In this document: one piece after another, positions 15,280 through 23,768 of the stretch
How the letters are laid out: every line of letters begins with the position of its first letter
Position numbering within the stretch: the first letter of the stretch is position 1
Origin: RGIG7213 sp045544195
GTDB lineage: Bacteria > Bacillota > Clostridia > Oscillospirales > CAG-272
DNA: 64,000 nt
NCBI GenBank assembly: GCA_045544195.1
Contig: JAZPYO010000062.1
Coordinates: 62,001 to 126,000 of the forward strand
Direction of reading: 5' to 3'
Notes under the pieces: generated by a model
Seen by the model: only the letters and a program-made list of their open reading frames with translations
What the model was told of the DNA's origin: nothing
Databases searched by the model: none
Program-made: the position numbers and the translations under genes

Positions 15280-16029
15280 ATGAAAAAGAATAAACACGGC
15301 TACGGCTATGGCTACGGTTACGGCTACGGCTACGGATACGGATATAAAAAGAATAATGCAGGTGCGGTGAAAGAGGCTTATAAGACGATAAGAACAAATC
15401 TTATATACGCTTTGGCAGGCGCGGAAAAAAAGGTAGTTGCCATTTCATCTCCTACGCCTGCGGAGGGTAAATCCACAACGTCTGCAAACCTTGCTGTTAC
15501 TATCGCGCAAACGGGAAATACGGTGCTTCTTATTGACGCCGACCTTCGCCGTCCCACGATACACAAGCTGTTCAGAATAACGAATGAAAACGGTCTTTCA
15601 AAGGTTTTGAGTAAGCAAAGCGGAGTTTTTGATGCAATACATGAGGGCGTGAAGCCCAATCTTTCGGTCCTTACATCAGGTCCTATTCCGCCTAACCCGT
15701 CGGAGCTTTTGAGTACGCCCACATACGTTTCAATGATGGAGGAGCTTTCTGCAAAGTTTGACTATATCATCATAGACACCCCCCCTGTTAATGTCGTATC
15801 TGACTGTCAGCTTATCGTGAGAGCTGTTGAGGGAGTAGTGCTTGTTGTCCGTTATAAGTTTTCTCAATACAAGGATCTTGAAAATGCCTCTGACAACATC
15901 ACGAAGATTGGAGGAAAGGTCCTTGGCGTCGTTATAAACGATGTTAAAGAGGGCGCGGGTGTACGCAGAACCTACAAGGGAAAATATTATAAAAACTATT
16001 ACTCTTACGTAGAAAACGATAATTCATGA
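15280..16029 (+). CDS. BY-kinase (CpsD/CapB/YwqD type) with an N-terminal Gly-Tyr repeat, copy 1
   Basis: The protein has the bacterial tyrosine-kinase set: Walker A in SPTPAEGKSTTSANLA (~57-72), Walker A' in LLIDADLRRP (~86) and Walker B in YIIIDTPPVN (~157). The C-terminus is a usual Tyr cluster (YKGKYYKNYYSYVEN) for autophosphorylation. Odd is the N-terminus: MKKNKH followed by eight GY dipeptides before the conserved EAYKTIRTNL segment. With the Wzz-like partner it controls polymer synthesis; the following PHP phosphatase reverses it (start overlaps by four bases, ATGA). Confidence 0.92.
   Translation: MKKNKHGYGYGYGYGYGYGYGYKKNNAGAVKEAYKTIRTNLIYALAGAEKKVVAISSPTPAEGKSTTSANLAVTIAQTGNTVLLIDADLRRPTIHKLFRITNENGLSKVLSKQSGVFDAIHEGVKPNLSVLTSGPIPPNPSELLSTPTYVSMMEELSAKFDYIIIDTPPVNVVSDCQLIVRAVEGVVLVVRYKFSQYKDLENASDNITKIGGKVLGVVINDVKEGAGVRRTYKGKYYKNYYSYVENDNS
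15298..15345 (+). repeat. Eight tandem copies of a 6-bp GGNTAY unit coding for Gly-Tyr
   Basis: Bases 15298-15345 are eight in-frame hexamers, GGC/GGT/GGA followed by TAC/TAT, with no other codon. A perfect subset could slip and change copy number without breaking the frame. It adds eight tyrosines to the N-terminus of the BY-kinase. Confidence 0.95.
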
Positions 16030-16748
16030 GAAAAAACGATCTTGTAGATTTTCATACTCATATCCTGCCTAAAATGGATGACGGAGCGCGTGATGTTAAG
16101 ACAAGCGTCGAGATGCTTAAGACTCTTTACGATCAGGGAGTCACTCACTGTGTTCTGACACCTCATTATATGAATGATTCGGAAAGCGTGGAGCATTTTA
16201 TTGCCCGCAGAGAAGAATCCTACGAAGCGTTGAAGAAAGCGTGCCAGGGGCAGAAAATACCCAAAATAGCACTTGGCGCAGAGGTACATCTTAATAAGGA
16301 AATATCAAACGACGATCTTAAGCCCTTATGTATGGGCAATTCAAATATCATAATGCTGGAATTTCCTTCTTCAAAGTTTCAGTATTGGATGATAGATGAA
16401 ATAGAGCATATCGCATTTGAGCAAAATATTGATATTATGTTTGCCCATGTTGACAGACTTCTCGATTATTTTACACCCAGCCAGCTCGAACAGGTATTCG
16501 GATTTGAGGATTTTATATATCAAATAAATAACGTTTCGCTACGGTCTTTGAAAAAACGTCTCGCTTTTTATCATTATTATTCAAAGGAGATGCCGATAGT
16601 TCTCGGAAGCGACTCTCACGACATAAAGCACAGAGCCCCCGATTTTTCCAAGTCCATGCGAAGAATAAAGTGCTTTCCGTACGGAAACAGGATAAAACGA
16701 TCTGTTGAAGCAACGTCTGAAATTCTTCTGAAAGAAATATTTGACTGA
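16026..16748 (+). CDS. PHP-type protein-tyrosine phosphatase (CpsB/CapC/YwqE)
   Basis: The metal site of PHP phosphatases is visible: DFHTHILPKMDDGA at residues 8-21, CVLTPHYM (~42), GAEVHLN (~83), MFAHVDR (~143) and LGSDSHD near residue 196. It should dephosphorylate the C-terminal Tyr cluster of the BY-kinase just upstream, with which it overlaps by four bases. There is only one such phosphatase in the window although there are two BY-kinases. Length (240 aa) is normal. Confidence 0.93.
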   Translation: MRKNDLVDFHTHILPKMDDGARDVKTSVEMLKTLYDQGVTHCVLTPHYMNDSESVEHFIARREESYEALKKACQGQKIPKIALGAEVHLNKEISNDDLKPLCMGNSNIIMLEFPSSKFQYWMIDEIEHIAFEQNIDIMFAHVDRLLDYFTPSQLEQVFGFEDFIYQINNVSLRSLKKRLAFYHYYSKEMPIVLGSDSHDIKHRAPDFSKSMRRIKCFPYGNRIKRSVEATSEILLKEIFD

Positions 16749-16764
16749 TCGGAAGTGAACTGAT

Positions 16765-17853
16765 ATGGAGATTAAACAAATATGCGAAATATTCCGTATA
16801 AAAGGCGAATTAAAGGAATATTCCGCAATAAAAACAGGTAATATAAATAAAACGTATAAGGTGACTTATGAGTCTGACGGTAGAACGTTTGACTATATAG
16901 TTCAGGACATAAATAAGTTCGTATTCAAGAATCCCGAACATATAATGGAAAATATTAAGGGTGTAACGGAGCATATATCGAAAAAGTATAACGAGCAAGA
17001 GTCCGAAAAATACGTTTTGAATTTTTTACAGACGGAAGATGGGGTCAATTTTTTTATTGATGGCGATAACAGATTTTTGCGTGCATACCGATTTATCCCC
17101 CGTTCTGTTACATACGATACATTTGATGATCTCGGCGTGCTGAAAAACGCAGGTGAAGCATTCGGCAGATTTCAGATGCAGCTTGCCGATTTTGACGCAT
17201 CAACATTGTACGAGATAATACCGAATTTTCACAATACCGCATCAAGATACGAAGCTCTTGAAGCATCGGCGTCAAAGGATGTATACGGAAGACTTGAAGA
17301 GGCAAAAGAGCTTTATGATTCTCTTATCGCCAACAAGGCTACTGCGACCTCGCTTGTAAAAATGCTTTCAGACGGCAGTATTCCGCTCAGGGTTACTCAT
17401 AATGATACCAAGTGTAATAACGTGTTGTTTGATTTCGAAACAGGCGAGCCCTTGGCTGTCATTGATCTTGATACTGTAATGCCGGGGCTTACTGCATATG
17501 ATTTCGGTGATGCGATACGTTTTGCTGCAAATACAGCCCCCGAGGACGAGCCGAATCTTTCACTTGTCAGTCTTGATCTTGAAAAATATGAGGCTTTTAC
17601 ATCAGGCTTTGTCGGACAGACTGCAAGTGCTATGACCGAGCAGGAGCTTGAAACACTATACCTCGGACCGATAGTTATGGCTCTTGAGCTTGCCGCAAGA
17701 TTTCTAACTGACTATCTCGATGGAGATAAATATTTTAGGTGCGATTATGAAAAGCACAATCTTGTAAGAGCGAAATGCCAGGCACATCTTGCTATGGATA
17801 TGATCGCTAAGACGGAGATAACAAAGCAAATAATAAAGAAATATGCCAAATAA
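16765..17853 (+). CDS. N-acetylhexosamine 1-kinase-like phosphotransferase (NahK/APH fold)
   Basis: The 362-aa protein has an APH-type kinase fold: GNINKTYKV at the N-lobe, the catalytic loop RVTHNDTKCNNVLFD (~210-224) and the metal-binding LAVIDLDTVMPGL followed by YDFGDAIRFAANTA. This run of motifs is that of NahK, which phosphorylates N-acetylglucosamine or N-acetylgalactosamine at C1. In this locus it could feed sugar 1-phosphates to nucleotide-sugar synthesis. Choline-kinase-like activity is the main alternative. It overlaps the LCP gene by 11 bases. Confidence 0.8.
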   Translation: MEIKQICEIFRIKGELKEYSAIKTGNINKTYKVTYESDGRTFDYIVQDINKFVFKNPEHIMENIKGVTEHISKKYNEQESEKYVLNFLQTEDGVNFFIDGDNRFLRAYRFIPRSVTYDTFDDLGVLKNAGEAFGRFQMQLADFDASTLYEIIPNFHNTASRYEALEASASKDVYGRLEEAKELYDSLIANKATATSLVKMLSDGSIPLRVTHNDTKCNNVLFDFETGEPLAVIDLDTVMPGLTAYDFGDAIRFAANTAPEDEPNLSLVSLDLEKYEAFTSGFVGQTASAMTEQELETLYLGPIVMALELAARFLTDYLDGDKYFRCDYEKHNLVRAKCQAHLAMDMIAKTEITKQIIKKYAK

Positions 17854-19129
17854 CGAAAATAACGAAAAAGACACAGTACAAAACGAAAATTCCGGTAAAC
17901 CTACCGCAGACAAAAAGAAAAAAAAGCACATTATTATCGTAGTAATACTATCGATAATTGCGCTTTTTATGATATGTCTTGCGGTCGCTGCCGGAATATT
18001 CCTTAATGCCTTTAACGGATTTTATGATGACAGTATAGATATAGTCAGCAGAAATGACGATTATACTCCTGACATCAATAATCCGGAGGGGGATATAAAC
18101 GAAACGGTAAACGCTGATGAGATACTGCCGGATGATTTTGACCCGATCTTCAGCGAAACCACATCAAAGCCCCCCGAGCAGACTGTTATTGAAAATGAGA
18201 CTGATAACAGCAGTGAAACATCGGGTGAAAATACTTCTGCTCCTTCAACTCAAAAGCCGTCATCAGACTCGAATAAACCGTCATCAGGCTCTAATAAGCC
18301 GTATACGGGTGAGCTTGCAACAGACTATGTCGGAAAAATTCCGATATATCAGCAAAATCAGATAGATAAGGATGTTATAAACATCGTTGTAGTAGGACGC
18401 GATGAGGCGTCATATTACGGCAGAGCTGACTCGGCGATGGTTCTGTCATACAACAAGAAAACGGGTGATGTAAAGGTCATATCCCTGCTTCGTGACTGTT
18501 ATGTGCCGATAGAAGGACATTATTGGAACAAGCTTGGTCATTCGCTTTCATACGGCGGAATGGGACTGTATATCAACACTGTAAACGAGGTGTTGAAGCT
18601 CGATATCCAGCATTATATAGTTGTTGATTTCGGCGGTCTTGAGGCAATAGTCAATAAGCTCGGCGGCATTGAGGTAGTGCTGACCAAGGAAGAGGTTAAA
18701 TGGTTTGCCGATGCATATAAGATATATGATATGAAGGTCGGCGTCAATACGATGGACGGTTATAAGGCTCTTGCACATGCAAGAAACAGAAGCCTTTCAG
18801 GCTCTGACTTTGAAAGAACGAGACGTCAAAGAGACGTTGTAATGGCAATTTACAAAAAGGCGTATTCTCAGGGCCTTACTAAGTGCATAAGCCTTGCAAA
18901 CGAAATGTCCCCATATCTTAAAATGAATATTTCTCTCGGAACGTGCATACAGATAGTTACAAGCGTTTTTGAAACGGGCGGTGTAGATATCGAAATGGCA
19001 TCAATGCCATTCAACGGAACGTGGAAATATGCATATGCCAAGCCGCCGGGATATTCAGGGTATATGAGCATAGTCCAGATAGATATTGCTGCAAACAGAA
19101 AAAAGATACACGAGCTAATATACGGATGA
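17843..19129 (+). CDS. LytR-CpsA-Psr family glycopolymer-peptidoglycan ligase
   Basis: A cytoplasmic, Lys-rich start (1-28) leads to one membrane segment (~29-53). A disordered Ser/Thr/Glu/Pro linker to ~155 follows, then the LCP domain. Family features are VVGRDEASYYGRADSAMVL, ISLLRDCYVPI (the Arg-Asp pair), NTVNEVLKLDI, GGIEVVLT and ALAHARNRSLSGSDFERTRRQ. LCP enzymes move undecaprenyl-linked glycopolymers onto peptidoglycan outside the cell, so this gene implies that the product of the locus is wall-bound. It ends the left arm; a convergent minus-strand gene ends 13 bases further. Confidence 0.93.
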   Translation: MPNNENNEKDTVQNENSGKPTADKKKKKHIIIVVILSIIALFMICLAVAAGIFLNAFNGFYDDSIDIVSRNDDYTPDINNPEGDINETVNADEILPDDFDPIFSETTSKPPEQTVIENETDNSSETSGENTSAPSTQKPSSDSNKPSSGSNKPYTGELATDYVGKIPIYQQNQIDKDVINIVVVGRDEASYYGRADSAMVLSYNKKTGDVKVISLLRDCYVPIEGHYWNKLGHSLSYGGMGLYINTVNEVLKLDIQHYIVVDFGGLEAIVNKLGGIEVVLTKEEVKWFADAYKIYDMKVGVNTMDGYKALAHARNRSLSGSDFERTRRQRDVVMAIYKKAYSQGLTKCISLANEMSPYLKMNISLGTCIQIVTSVFETGGVDIEMASMPFNGTWKYAYAKPPGYSGYMSIVQIDIAANRKKIHELIYG

Positions 19130-19142
19130 TATTAAAGCCCGT

Positions 19143-19580
19143 CTATCTTTTGAAAAAATTAAAAATATGAATTCTGACTCTGTTCAGTTTAACGAGAAAG
19201 CGGATACACATCGTATTCGCTTTTCTTTTTTTGTTTGTTCTTCCGCTGTGAATAAACCTTGCAACCCCTATAAGACATTTGTATTCAAAAAAACCGTCAG
19301 AGCATACGTGGGCGTCGCCCTTCATAAAAAATCCGTCTTCATTCAGCTTGTAAATTCTGTGCAATATAGGCCGACCGTTGCACTTTACAAATACTATGTC
19401 GCCCTTTTTCAAATCAGTCGGGGTAGCCTTTTCAATAAACACAGTATCAATGTGCGGAGTAATGAACGGACGCATACTGACACCTGTCACCGTAAGCGGA
19501 AACACCCCGCCGCAGTTGACGATATATTCAATTTCCGGTACAAGTGTTTCAGGATCGTATACTTTTTTTCTGTGCTCCAC
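19143..19580 (-). CDS. Soluble S26 (SipW-like) peptidase homologue, copy 1
   Basis: The nucleophile box is VTGVSMRPFI (Ser of GxSM), and the general-base region reads ILHRIYKL followed by FFMKGDAHVCSDG. This is the Ser-His layout of SipW/ER-type signal peptidases rather than Ser-Lys. No membrane segment is visible, unlike real signal peptidases. I set the start at the GTG at 19580: AAAGGCGG lies eight bases upstream, while the ATG at 19625 falls upstream of the -10 box of the promoter and would not be transcribed. Copy 2 is at 41185. S24/S26 peptidases of this kind accompany PqqD and nucleotidyltransferase genes in some peptide clusters. Confidence 0.75.
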   Translation of the reverse strand: MEHRKKVYDPETLVPEIEYIVNCGGVFPLTVTGVSMRPFITPHIDTVFIEKATPTDLKKGDIVFVKCNGRPILHRIYKLNEDGFFMKGDAHVCSDGFFEYKCLIGVARFIHSGRTNKKRKANTMCIRFLVKLNRVRIHIFNFFKR

Positions 19581-19604
19581 ACCAACACCGCCTTTCGTAT
19601 TGTA

Positions 19605-19633
19605 ATTATACACTATTTGTTTCATTAATACAA
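19605..19633 (-). promoter_or_regulatory. Promoter of the S26-like peptidase gene
   Basis: On the minus strand TTGTAT (19633-19628) and TATAAT (19610-19605) are 17 bp apart. This leads to a leader of about 18 bases with AAAGGCGG before the GTG at 19580. Confidence 0.7.
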
Positions 19634-19708
19634 AGGGATGATGTAAATATATTGTTGCTTTTTACGCAAAAAACCCCCTTTTTTATAGCAATAATTAAAA
19701 TATATATA

Positions 19709-19737
19709 TTGATTTATATTGAATTATATGATATAAT
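19709..19737 (+). promoter_or_regulatory. Promoter of the central glycosyltransferase operon
   Basis: TTGATT (19709-19714) and TATAAT (19732-19737) are 17 bp apart in very AT-rich sequence. GCGGAG at 19765-19770 is the ribosome site of the first sugar transferase. The genes to 37069 are tightly packed and probably depend on this promoter. Confidence 0.78.
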
Positions 19738-19775
19738 AATACTGATATGGTATGCCTTGATTTTGCGGAGTGAAA

Positions 19776-20444
19776 ATGTATAAGACTTTATTCAAAAGAT
19801 TATTCGACATATTGTTCTCGTTTATTGCAATAATACTGCTTGTACCCGTATACATGATCATTTCGATAGTAGTGTTTTGCACTATGGGCTCTCCTGTGAT
19901 CTTTAAGCAAAAACGCCCCGGAAGGAACAATGAATTATTTACTATATACAAGTTCAGAACGATGATGCCTGAGTATTCGTCGGACGGAACACGCTTGAAA
20001 AATTCCGATCGGATAACAAAGGTCGGCGCGTTTTTGAGAAGGACTTATCTTGATGAGATTCCTGAGTTTTTCTGTGTGCTTGCAGGAAAAATGAGCATAA
20101 TCGGTCCGCGTCCGCAGCTTGTTGAGGATATGGTATTCTATACATCGGAAATTGCAAAAAGGCAGGATGTCACCCCCGGAATAACAGGGCTTGCTCAATC
20201 AAAGGGAAAAGAGGCACTTGGCTGGGAAGAAAAGTTCAAGTGGGATATTGAGTATACAAAAAACATTACTTTGATGTCTGATGTCAGAATACTGTTCGAT
20301 ACTGTCAAGATGATACTTTCAAAAAAAGAGCCGTTTGACAGCAGCGAGGATTGCGGCAACTACGGTGATATGCTTCTGAAGCAGGGGCGTGTAACGAACG
20401 AAGAATATGAAAAGGCGATGAATTATGCCAGAACGCTGTACTGA
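19776..20444 (+). CDS. Initiating sugar-phosphate transferase (PglC/WcaJ type), copy 1
   Basis: An N-terminal re-entrant membrane helix (~8-33) is followed by GSPVIFKQKRPGRNNELFTI, KFRTM, the catalytic region YLDEIPEFF (Asp-Glu) and MSIIGPRPQLVEDM. A GITGLAQ box follows. These are the marks of the monotopic transferases that link the first sugar phosphate to undecaprenyl phosphate. The ATG at 19776 is chosen over a GTG at 19770 because GCGGAG needs about five bases of spacing. A second homologue follows at 21256. Confidence 0.92.
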   Translation: MYKTLFKRLFDILFSFIAIILLVPVYMIISIVVFCTMGSPVIFKQKRPGRNNELFTIYKFRTMMPEYSSDGTRLKNSDRITKVGAFLRRTYLDEIPEFFCVLAGKMSIIGPRPQLVEDMVFYTSEIAKRQDVTPGITGLAQSKGKEALGWEEKFKWDIEYTKNITLMSDVRILFDTVKMILSKKEPFDSSEDCGNYGDMLLKQGRVTNEEYEKAMNYARTLY

Positions 20445-21252
20445 TGTAAAATATTCCGTTTTTATCAATGTATGTGCAGGCGATACTGCTGAAGGCTTTT
20501 CGAAAGCATTTCAAAGCATAAAAGAACAAATTCCGCCGCCCGATCAGATCGTTGTGTGTGCAGATGATCTGCACGGAGAGCTGCTTGAAAAGGTAAGAGC
20601 GTGCGAGGGCTTGGCTGATGTTATATATATAAGCGCAAACGGAGATCACGCGATAGCGAGAAATGCGGCTCTTTCAGAATGCACAAATGAGATAGTCGGT
20701 GTTATGGATGCCGATGATATTGCTTTGCCGGGACGGTTCAAAACTCTTCTGGAGCTTATGCATTCGAGTAATGCTCATGTTGTGGGCGGAGCTATACGGG
20801 AATTTGACAAGGTGTCCGGAAAAATGCAGAAGGCGCGTTTTTTGCCTGATACTGATGCAAAAATAAAAAAGTATCTGAAAAAAAGGTGTCCGTTTAATCA
20901 TATGACGGTCATATATAAAAAAAGTGCAGTTGAGGAAAGCGGCGGTTACCGTTCATTGTATTGCAACGAGGATTATTTTTTGTGGGTAAGAATGGCTCAG
21001 AAGGGATTTACGTTTGCAAATACAGATCAGGTGCTGTGTCTTGCGGGTGTATCTGATTCCTCTTATGCCAGACGTGGCGGCGGCGAGTTTTTTGAAAGTG
21101 AAAAATCACTTCAGAGATATATGCTTGATAACGGAATGATCGGCCGTTTCCGCTACGCATTTAATATTACGGTGAGATTTGCAGTCCAGAGATTGATGCC
21201 GATCAAAACAAGAAAGATGTTTTACAGCGTTTTTTTACGCAGAAAACGGTGA
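20425..21252 (+). CDS. Family 2-like glycosyltransferase
   Basis: The GT-A fold is shown by VKYSVFINVCAGD at the start, IAENAALSE-like IARNAALSECTNEIVGVMDADD (the DxD near residue 95) and a later EDYFLWVRMAQKG. It should transfer a sugar from a nucleotide sugar to the lipid-linked chain in the cytoplasm. It overlaps the preceding sugar transferase by 20 bases and lies four bases before the second one, so the three are translated together. The donor cannot be told from the sequence. Confidence 0.85.
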   Translation: MPERCTDVKYSVFINVCAGDTAEGFSKAFQSIKEQIPPPDQIVVCADDLHGELLEKVRACEGLADVIYISANGDHAIARNAALSECTNEIVGVMDADDIALPGRFKTLLELMHSSNAHVVGGAIREFDKVSGKMQKARFLPDTDAKIKKYLKKRCPFNHMTVIYKKSAVEESGGYRSLYCNEDYFLWVRMAQKGFTFANTDQVLCLAGVSDSSYARRGGGEFFESEKSLQRYMLDNGMIGRFRYAFNITVRFAVQRLMPIKTRKMFYSVFLRRKR

Positions 21253-21255
21253 TTT

Positions 21256-21882
21256 ATGTATAAGCTTTTTTTAAAACGTTTTTTTGATATAGTGTTTTCC
21301 CTGATCTTGCTTACGGTTTTGTGCCTGCCGCTTTTGATAACAGCCATCCTTGTGAGAATAAAGCTCGGTTCTCCCATTCTGTTCAAGCAAAAGCGTCCCG
21401 GAAAAAATGAGAAAATATTTACCTTGTATAAATTCCGCACGATGAACGATAAACGGGATGAAAACGGAGAATTGTTACCCGATGAGGTGCGGCTTACCAA
21501 ATTCGGAAAGCTCCTTCGAAGCACGAGTGTTGATGAGCTGCCTGAGCTTATCAATATTCTGAAGGGTGATATGAGCTTTATCGGTCCCAGACCGTTGCTT
21601 GTTAAATATTTGCCTTTGTATAACGAACGGCAGAAAAAACGTCATTCTGTCCGCCCCGGTCTTACAGGACTTGCTCAGGTTATGGGCAGAAATGCTATCG
21701 GATGGGAAGAACGGTTTGAGTACGATGTTACATATGCAGAAAACATATCCTTTGTCAAAGATGTAAAGATACTCTTCAAGACTGTGTTTTCAGTTTTGAA
21801 AAGAGAGGGAATATCCTCGGCAACAAGCGCAACAATGGAAGAATTCAAGGGTTCACCCGCTGCAGAAAAGACTAATCTGTAA
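21256..21882 (+). CDS. Initiating sugar-phosphate transferase (PglC type), copy 2
   Basis: The protein repeats the layout of the copy at 19776: a membrane hairpin (~8-33), GSPILFKQKRPGKNEKIFTL, KFRTMND, the catalytic SVDELPELINIL, GDMSFIGPRPLLVKYLPLY, then RPGLTGLAQVMGRNAIGWEE. The last box is close to that of PglC-like enzymes that transfer diNAc-bacillosamine or N-acetylhexosamine phosphates. Two initiating enzymes in one locus suggest two lipid-linked products or alternative first sugars. Confidence 0.92.
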   Translation: MYKLFLKRFFDIVFSLILLTVLCLPLLITAILVRIKLGSPILFKQKRPGKNEKIFTLYKFRTMNDKRDENGELLPDEVRLTKFGKLLRSTSVDELPELINILKGDMSFIGPRPLLVKYLPLYNERQKKRHSVRPGLTGLAQVMGRNAIGWEERFEYDVTYAENISFVKDVKILFKTVFSVLKREGISSATSATMEEFKGSPAAEKTNL

Positions 21883-21905
21883 TTAAAATGATGTGAGGCT
21901 CGATA

Positions 21906-22877
21906 ATGAGTTGTTTTTTCAGTGTTATTATTCCTGTATACAATGCAGAAAAATATCTGAATCAGTGTGTGGACAGCGTATTGTCGCAGACGTTCAACGA
22001 CTATGAGATAATTCTCGTCAACGACGGAAGCAAGGACAATAGCGCATCCATTTGCGATGAATATGCCAAAAATAATGAACGCGTAAAGGTCATTCATAAA
22101 GAAAACGGAGGTCTGTCTTCAGCACGTAATGCAGGCGTTGATTCCGCATGTGGAGAGTATATTCTGTTTTTGGACAGTGACGATTATTATTACGCAGATA
22201 ATGCGTTCGAATTGATGGCGGAAAAATTAAAATCGGGAAACGCTGACGTGCTTTCTTTTAAGGCGTTGAAGTATTTTACCGACAGTGGCAGGTTCGTTGA
22301 TTATTACGGCGATTACGACGTATCAAAAAGACAGATATATACTGCTGCAGACGCCTTCAGATATATGCTAAAAACAAATAAACAACTTGTAAGTGCATGC
22401 AATAAGGCAGTCAAAAAATCTGTTTTGACGGACAACGGAATAGAGTTTGAGCAGGGAACAATATCAGAGGATACAGAATGGACGATAAGATTGTTCAGTG
22501 TTGCAAAGACAGCAGACTTTATTAACGGTGATTTTTACGTATACAGACAGGGTGTTGGTAATTCGATAACATCATCATTTCCTGAAAAGAACTTTAACGA
22601 TCTGTATAGAGTTGTAAAAAAAATAGCCGATGAGCATAAGAAAAAAAACGATGATTTTTCCCGTGCTGTTATGTCGTTTGCGGCTTTTGAATACGCAATA
22701 ATTCTCTACAATCTGTCCTCATATAATAATTACAAAGACTATAAGTATGTCCAGGAGTATAAGTTTCTTTTAAAATATGCGACGGATAAAAAAACTAAGC
22801 TGATAAAAACGATATACGCTCTGTTTGGCTACAACGGTCTTATGCGTATATTGAAATTTGCGAGAGGGTATCTATGA
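21906..22877 (+). CDS. Family 2 glycosyltransferase (EpsJ/CpsO type)
   Basis: A standard GT2 N-terminus is present: FSVIIPVYNAEKYL, DYEIILVNDGSKDNS, KVIHKENGGLSSARNAGVD and the DxD box LFLDSDD (~90). The C-terminal half is helical and less conserved, probably for acceptor binding. It overlaps the next gene by four bases (ATGA). Confidence 0.92.
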   Translation: MSCFFSVIIPVYNAEKYLNQCVDSVLSQTFNDYEIILVNDGSKDNSASICDEYAKNNERVKVIHKENGGLSSARNAGVDSACGEYILFLDSDDYYYADNAFELMAEKLKSGNADVLSFKALKYFTDSGRFVDYYGDYDVSKRQIYTAADAFRYMLKTNKQLVSACNKAVKKSVLTDNGIEFEQGTISEDTEWTIRLFSVAKTADFINGDFYVYRQGVGNSITSSFPEKNFNDLYRVVKKIADEHKKKNDDFSRAVMSFAAFEYAIILYNLSSYNNYKDYKYVQEYKFLLKYATDKKTKLIKTIYALFGYNGLMRILKFARGYL

Positions 22878-23764
22878 GTGCAGTTATTACTGTTTTCACG
22901 CCATCATATAACAGAAAACATACTTTGCACCGATGCTATGAAAGCTTGCTAAAGCAAAGCAATAAATCGTTTATCTGGATGATAATCGACGATGGCTCTA
23001 CGGATGGCACAGAGGAGCTTGTCCGCCAATGGCAAATGCGTGATAACGGGTTTGAAATACAGTACGTTTATAAAGAAAACGGCGGTCTTCATACAGGATA
23101 CAATAAGGCGATAGAGCTTTGCACAACAGAGCTTATGATGTGCATTGATTCAGATGATTACGTTGCAGAAGAAGCAATACAGACGATCATTTCGTTCTGG
23201 AATGCCCACGGCAGCGATGAATACGCAGGTATAGTAGCTCCCGATAAATATGAAAACGGTGAAATAATAGGAGACCCGCTGCCCGATCAGAAAAGTGTAA
23301 ATCTTATTGATCTCATGTGCGGAAAATACAAAATAAATAACGGCGACCGTGAAAATGTTGTAAGAACGGAGCTGTATAAGTCTGTTGCACCTATGAAGAG
23401 CTTTGGCGAGGAAAAGAATTTCAATCCCCATTATATGCATCTTCAGATCAGCAAGAAATACGATTTTCTTGTGCTTAATGAGCCGTTGCGTGTTGTGCAG
23501 TATCAGGAAAACGGAATGACTGCGAATATATTCAGGCAATATCTCAACAGTCCGAAAAGCTTTGCACAAAGCAGAAGACTGTATATGACATTTGAGAATA
23601 CTCCTTTGAAATTCAGGATAAAGACGGCAATACATTATGTTTCAAGCTGTATTATCGGCAAAGATATGAAGAGCTTGTTCAAGATCAATAACAAGCCTTT
23701 GGTATTTTTATCAATTCCGTTCGGATTCCTTCTTAGCATATATATAAGATATAAAGGAAAGTAA
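22874..23764 (+). CDS. Family 2 glycosyltransferase (capsular type with ENGGLHTGYN motif)
   Basis: The start VITVFTPSYNRKHTLHRCYE, the nucleotide-binding MIIDDGSTDGTEELV, the YKENGGLHTGYNKAIELCTT box and the CIDSDDYV box show a GT2 of a subgroup different from the VIIPVYNVEKYL set around it. The gene at 26524 is its closest relative in the window. It is coupled by ATGA to the gene before it. Confidence 0.92.
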   Translation: MSAVITVFTPSYNRKHTLHRCYESLLKQSNKSFIWMIIDDGSTDGTEELVRQWQMRDNGFEIQYVYKENGGLHTGYNKAIELCTTELMMCIDSDDYVAEEAIQTIISFWNAHGSDEYAGIVAPDKYENGEIIGDPLPDQKSVNLIDLMCGKYKINNGDRENVVRTELYKSVAPMKSFGEEKNFNPHYMHLQISKKYDFLVLNEPLRVVQYQENGMTANIFRQYLNSPKSFAQSRRLYMTFENTPLKFRIKTAIHYVSSCIIGKDMKSLFKINNKPLVFLSIPFGFLLSIYIRYKGK

Positions 23765-23768
23765 GCAT

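Noticed and set aside
15298..15345. Short tandem repeat as a possible CRISPR remnant
   Set aside because: It is a 6-bp in-frame coding repeat with no spacers.
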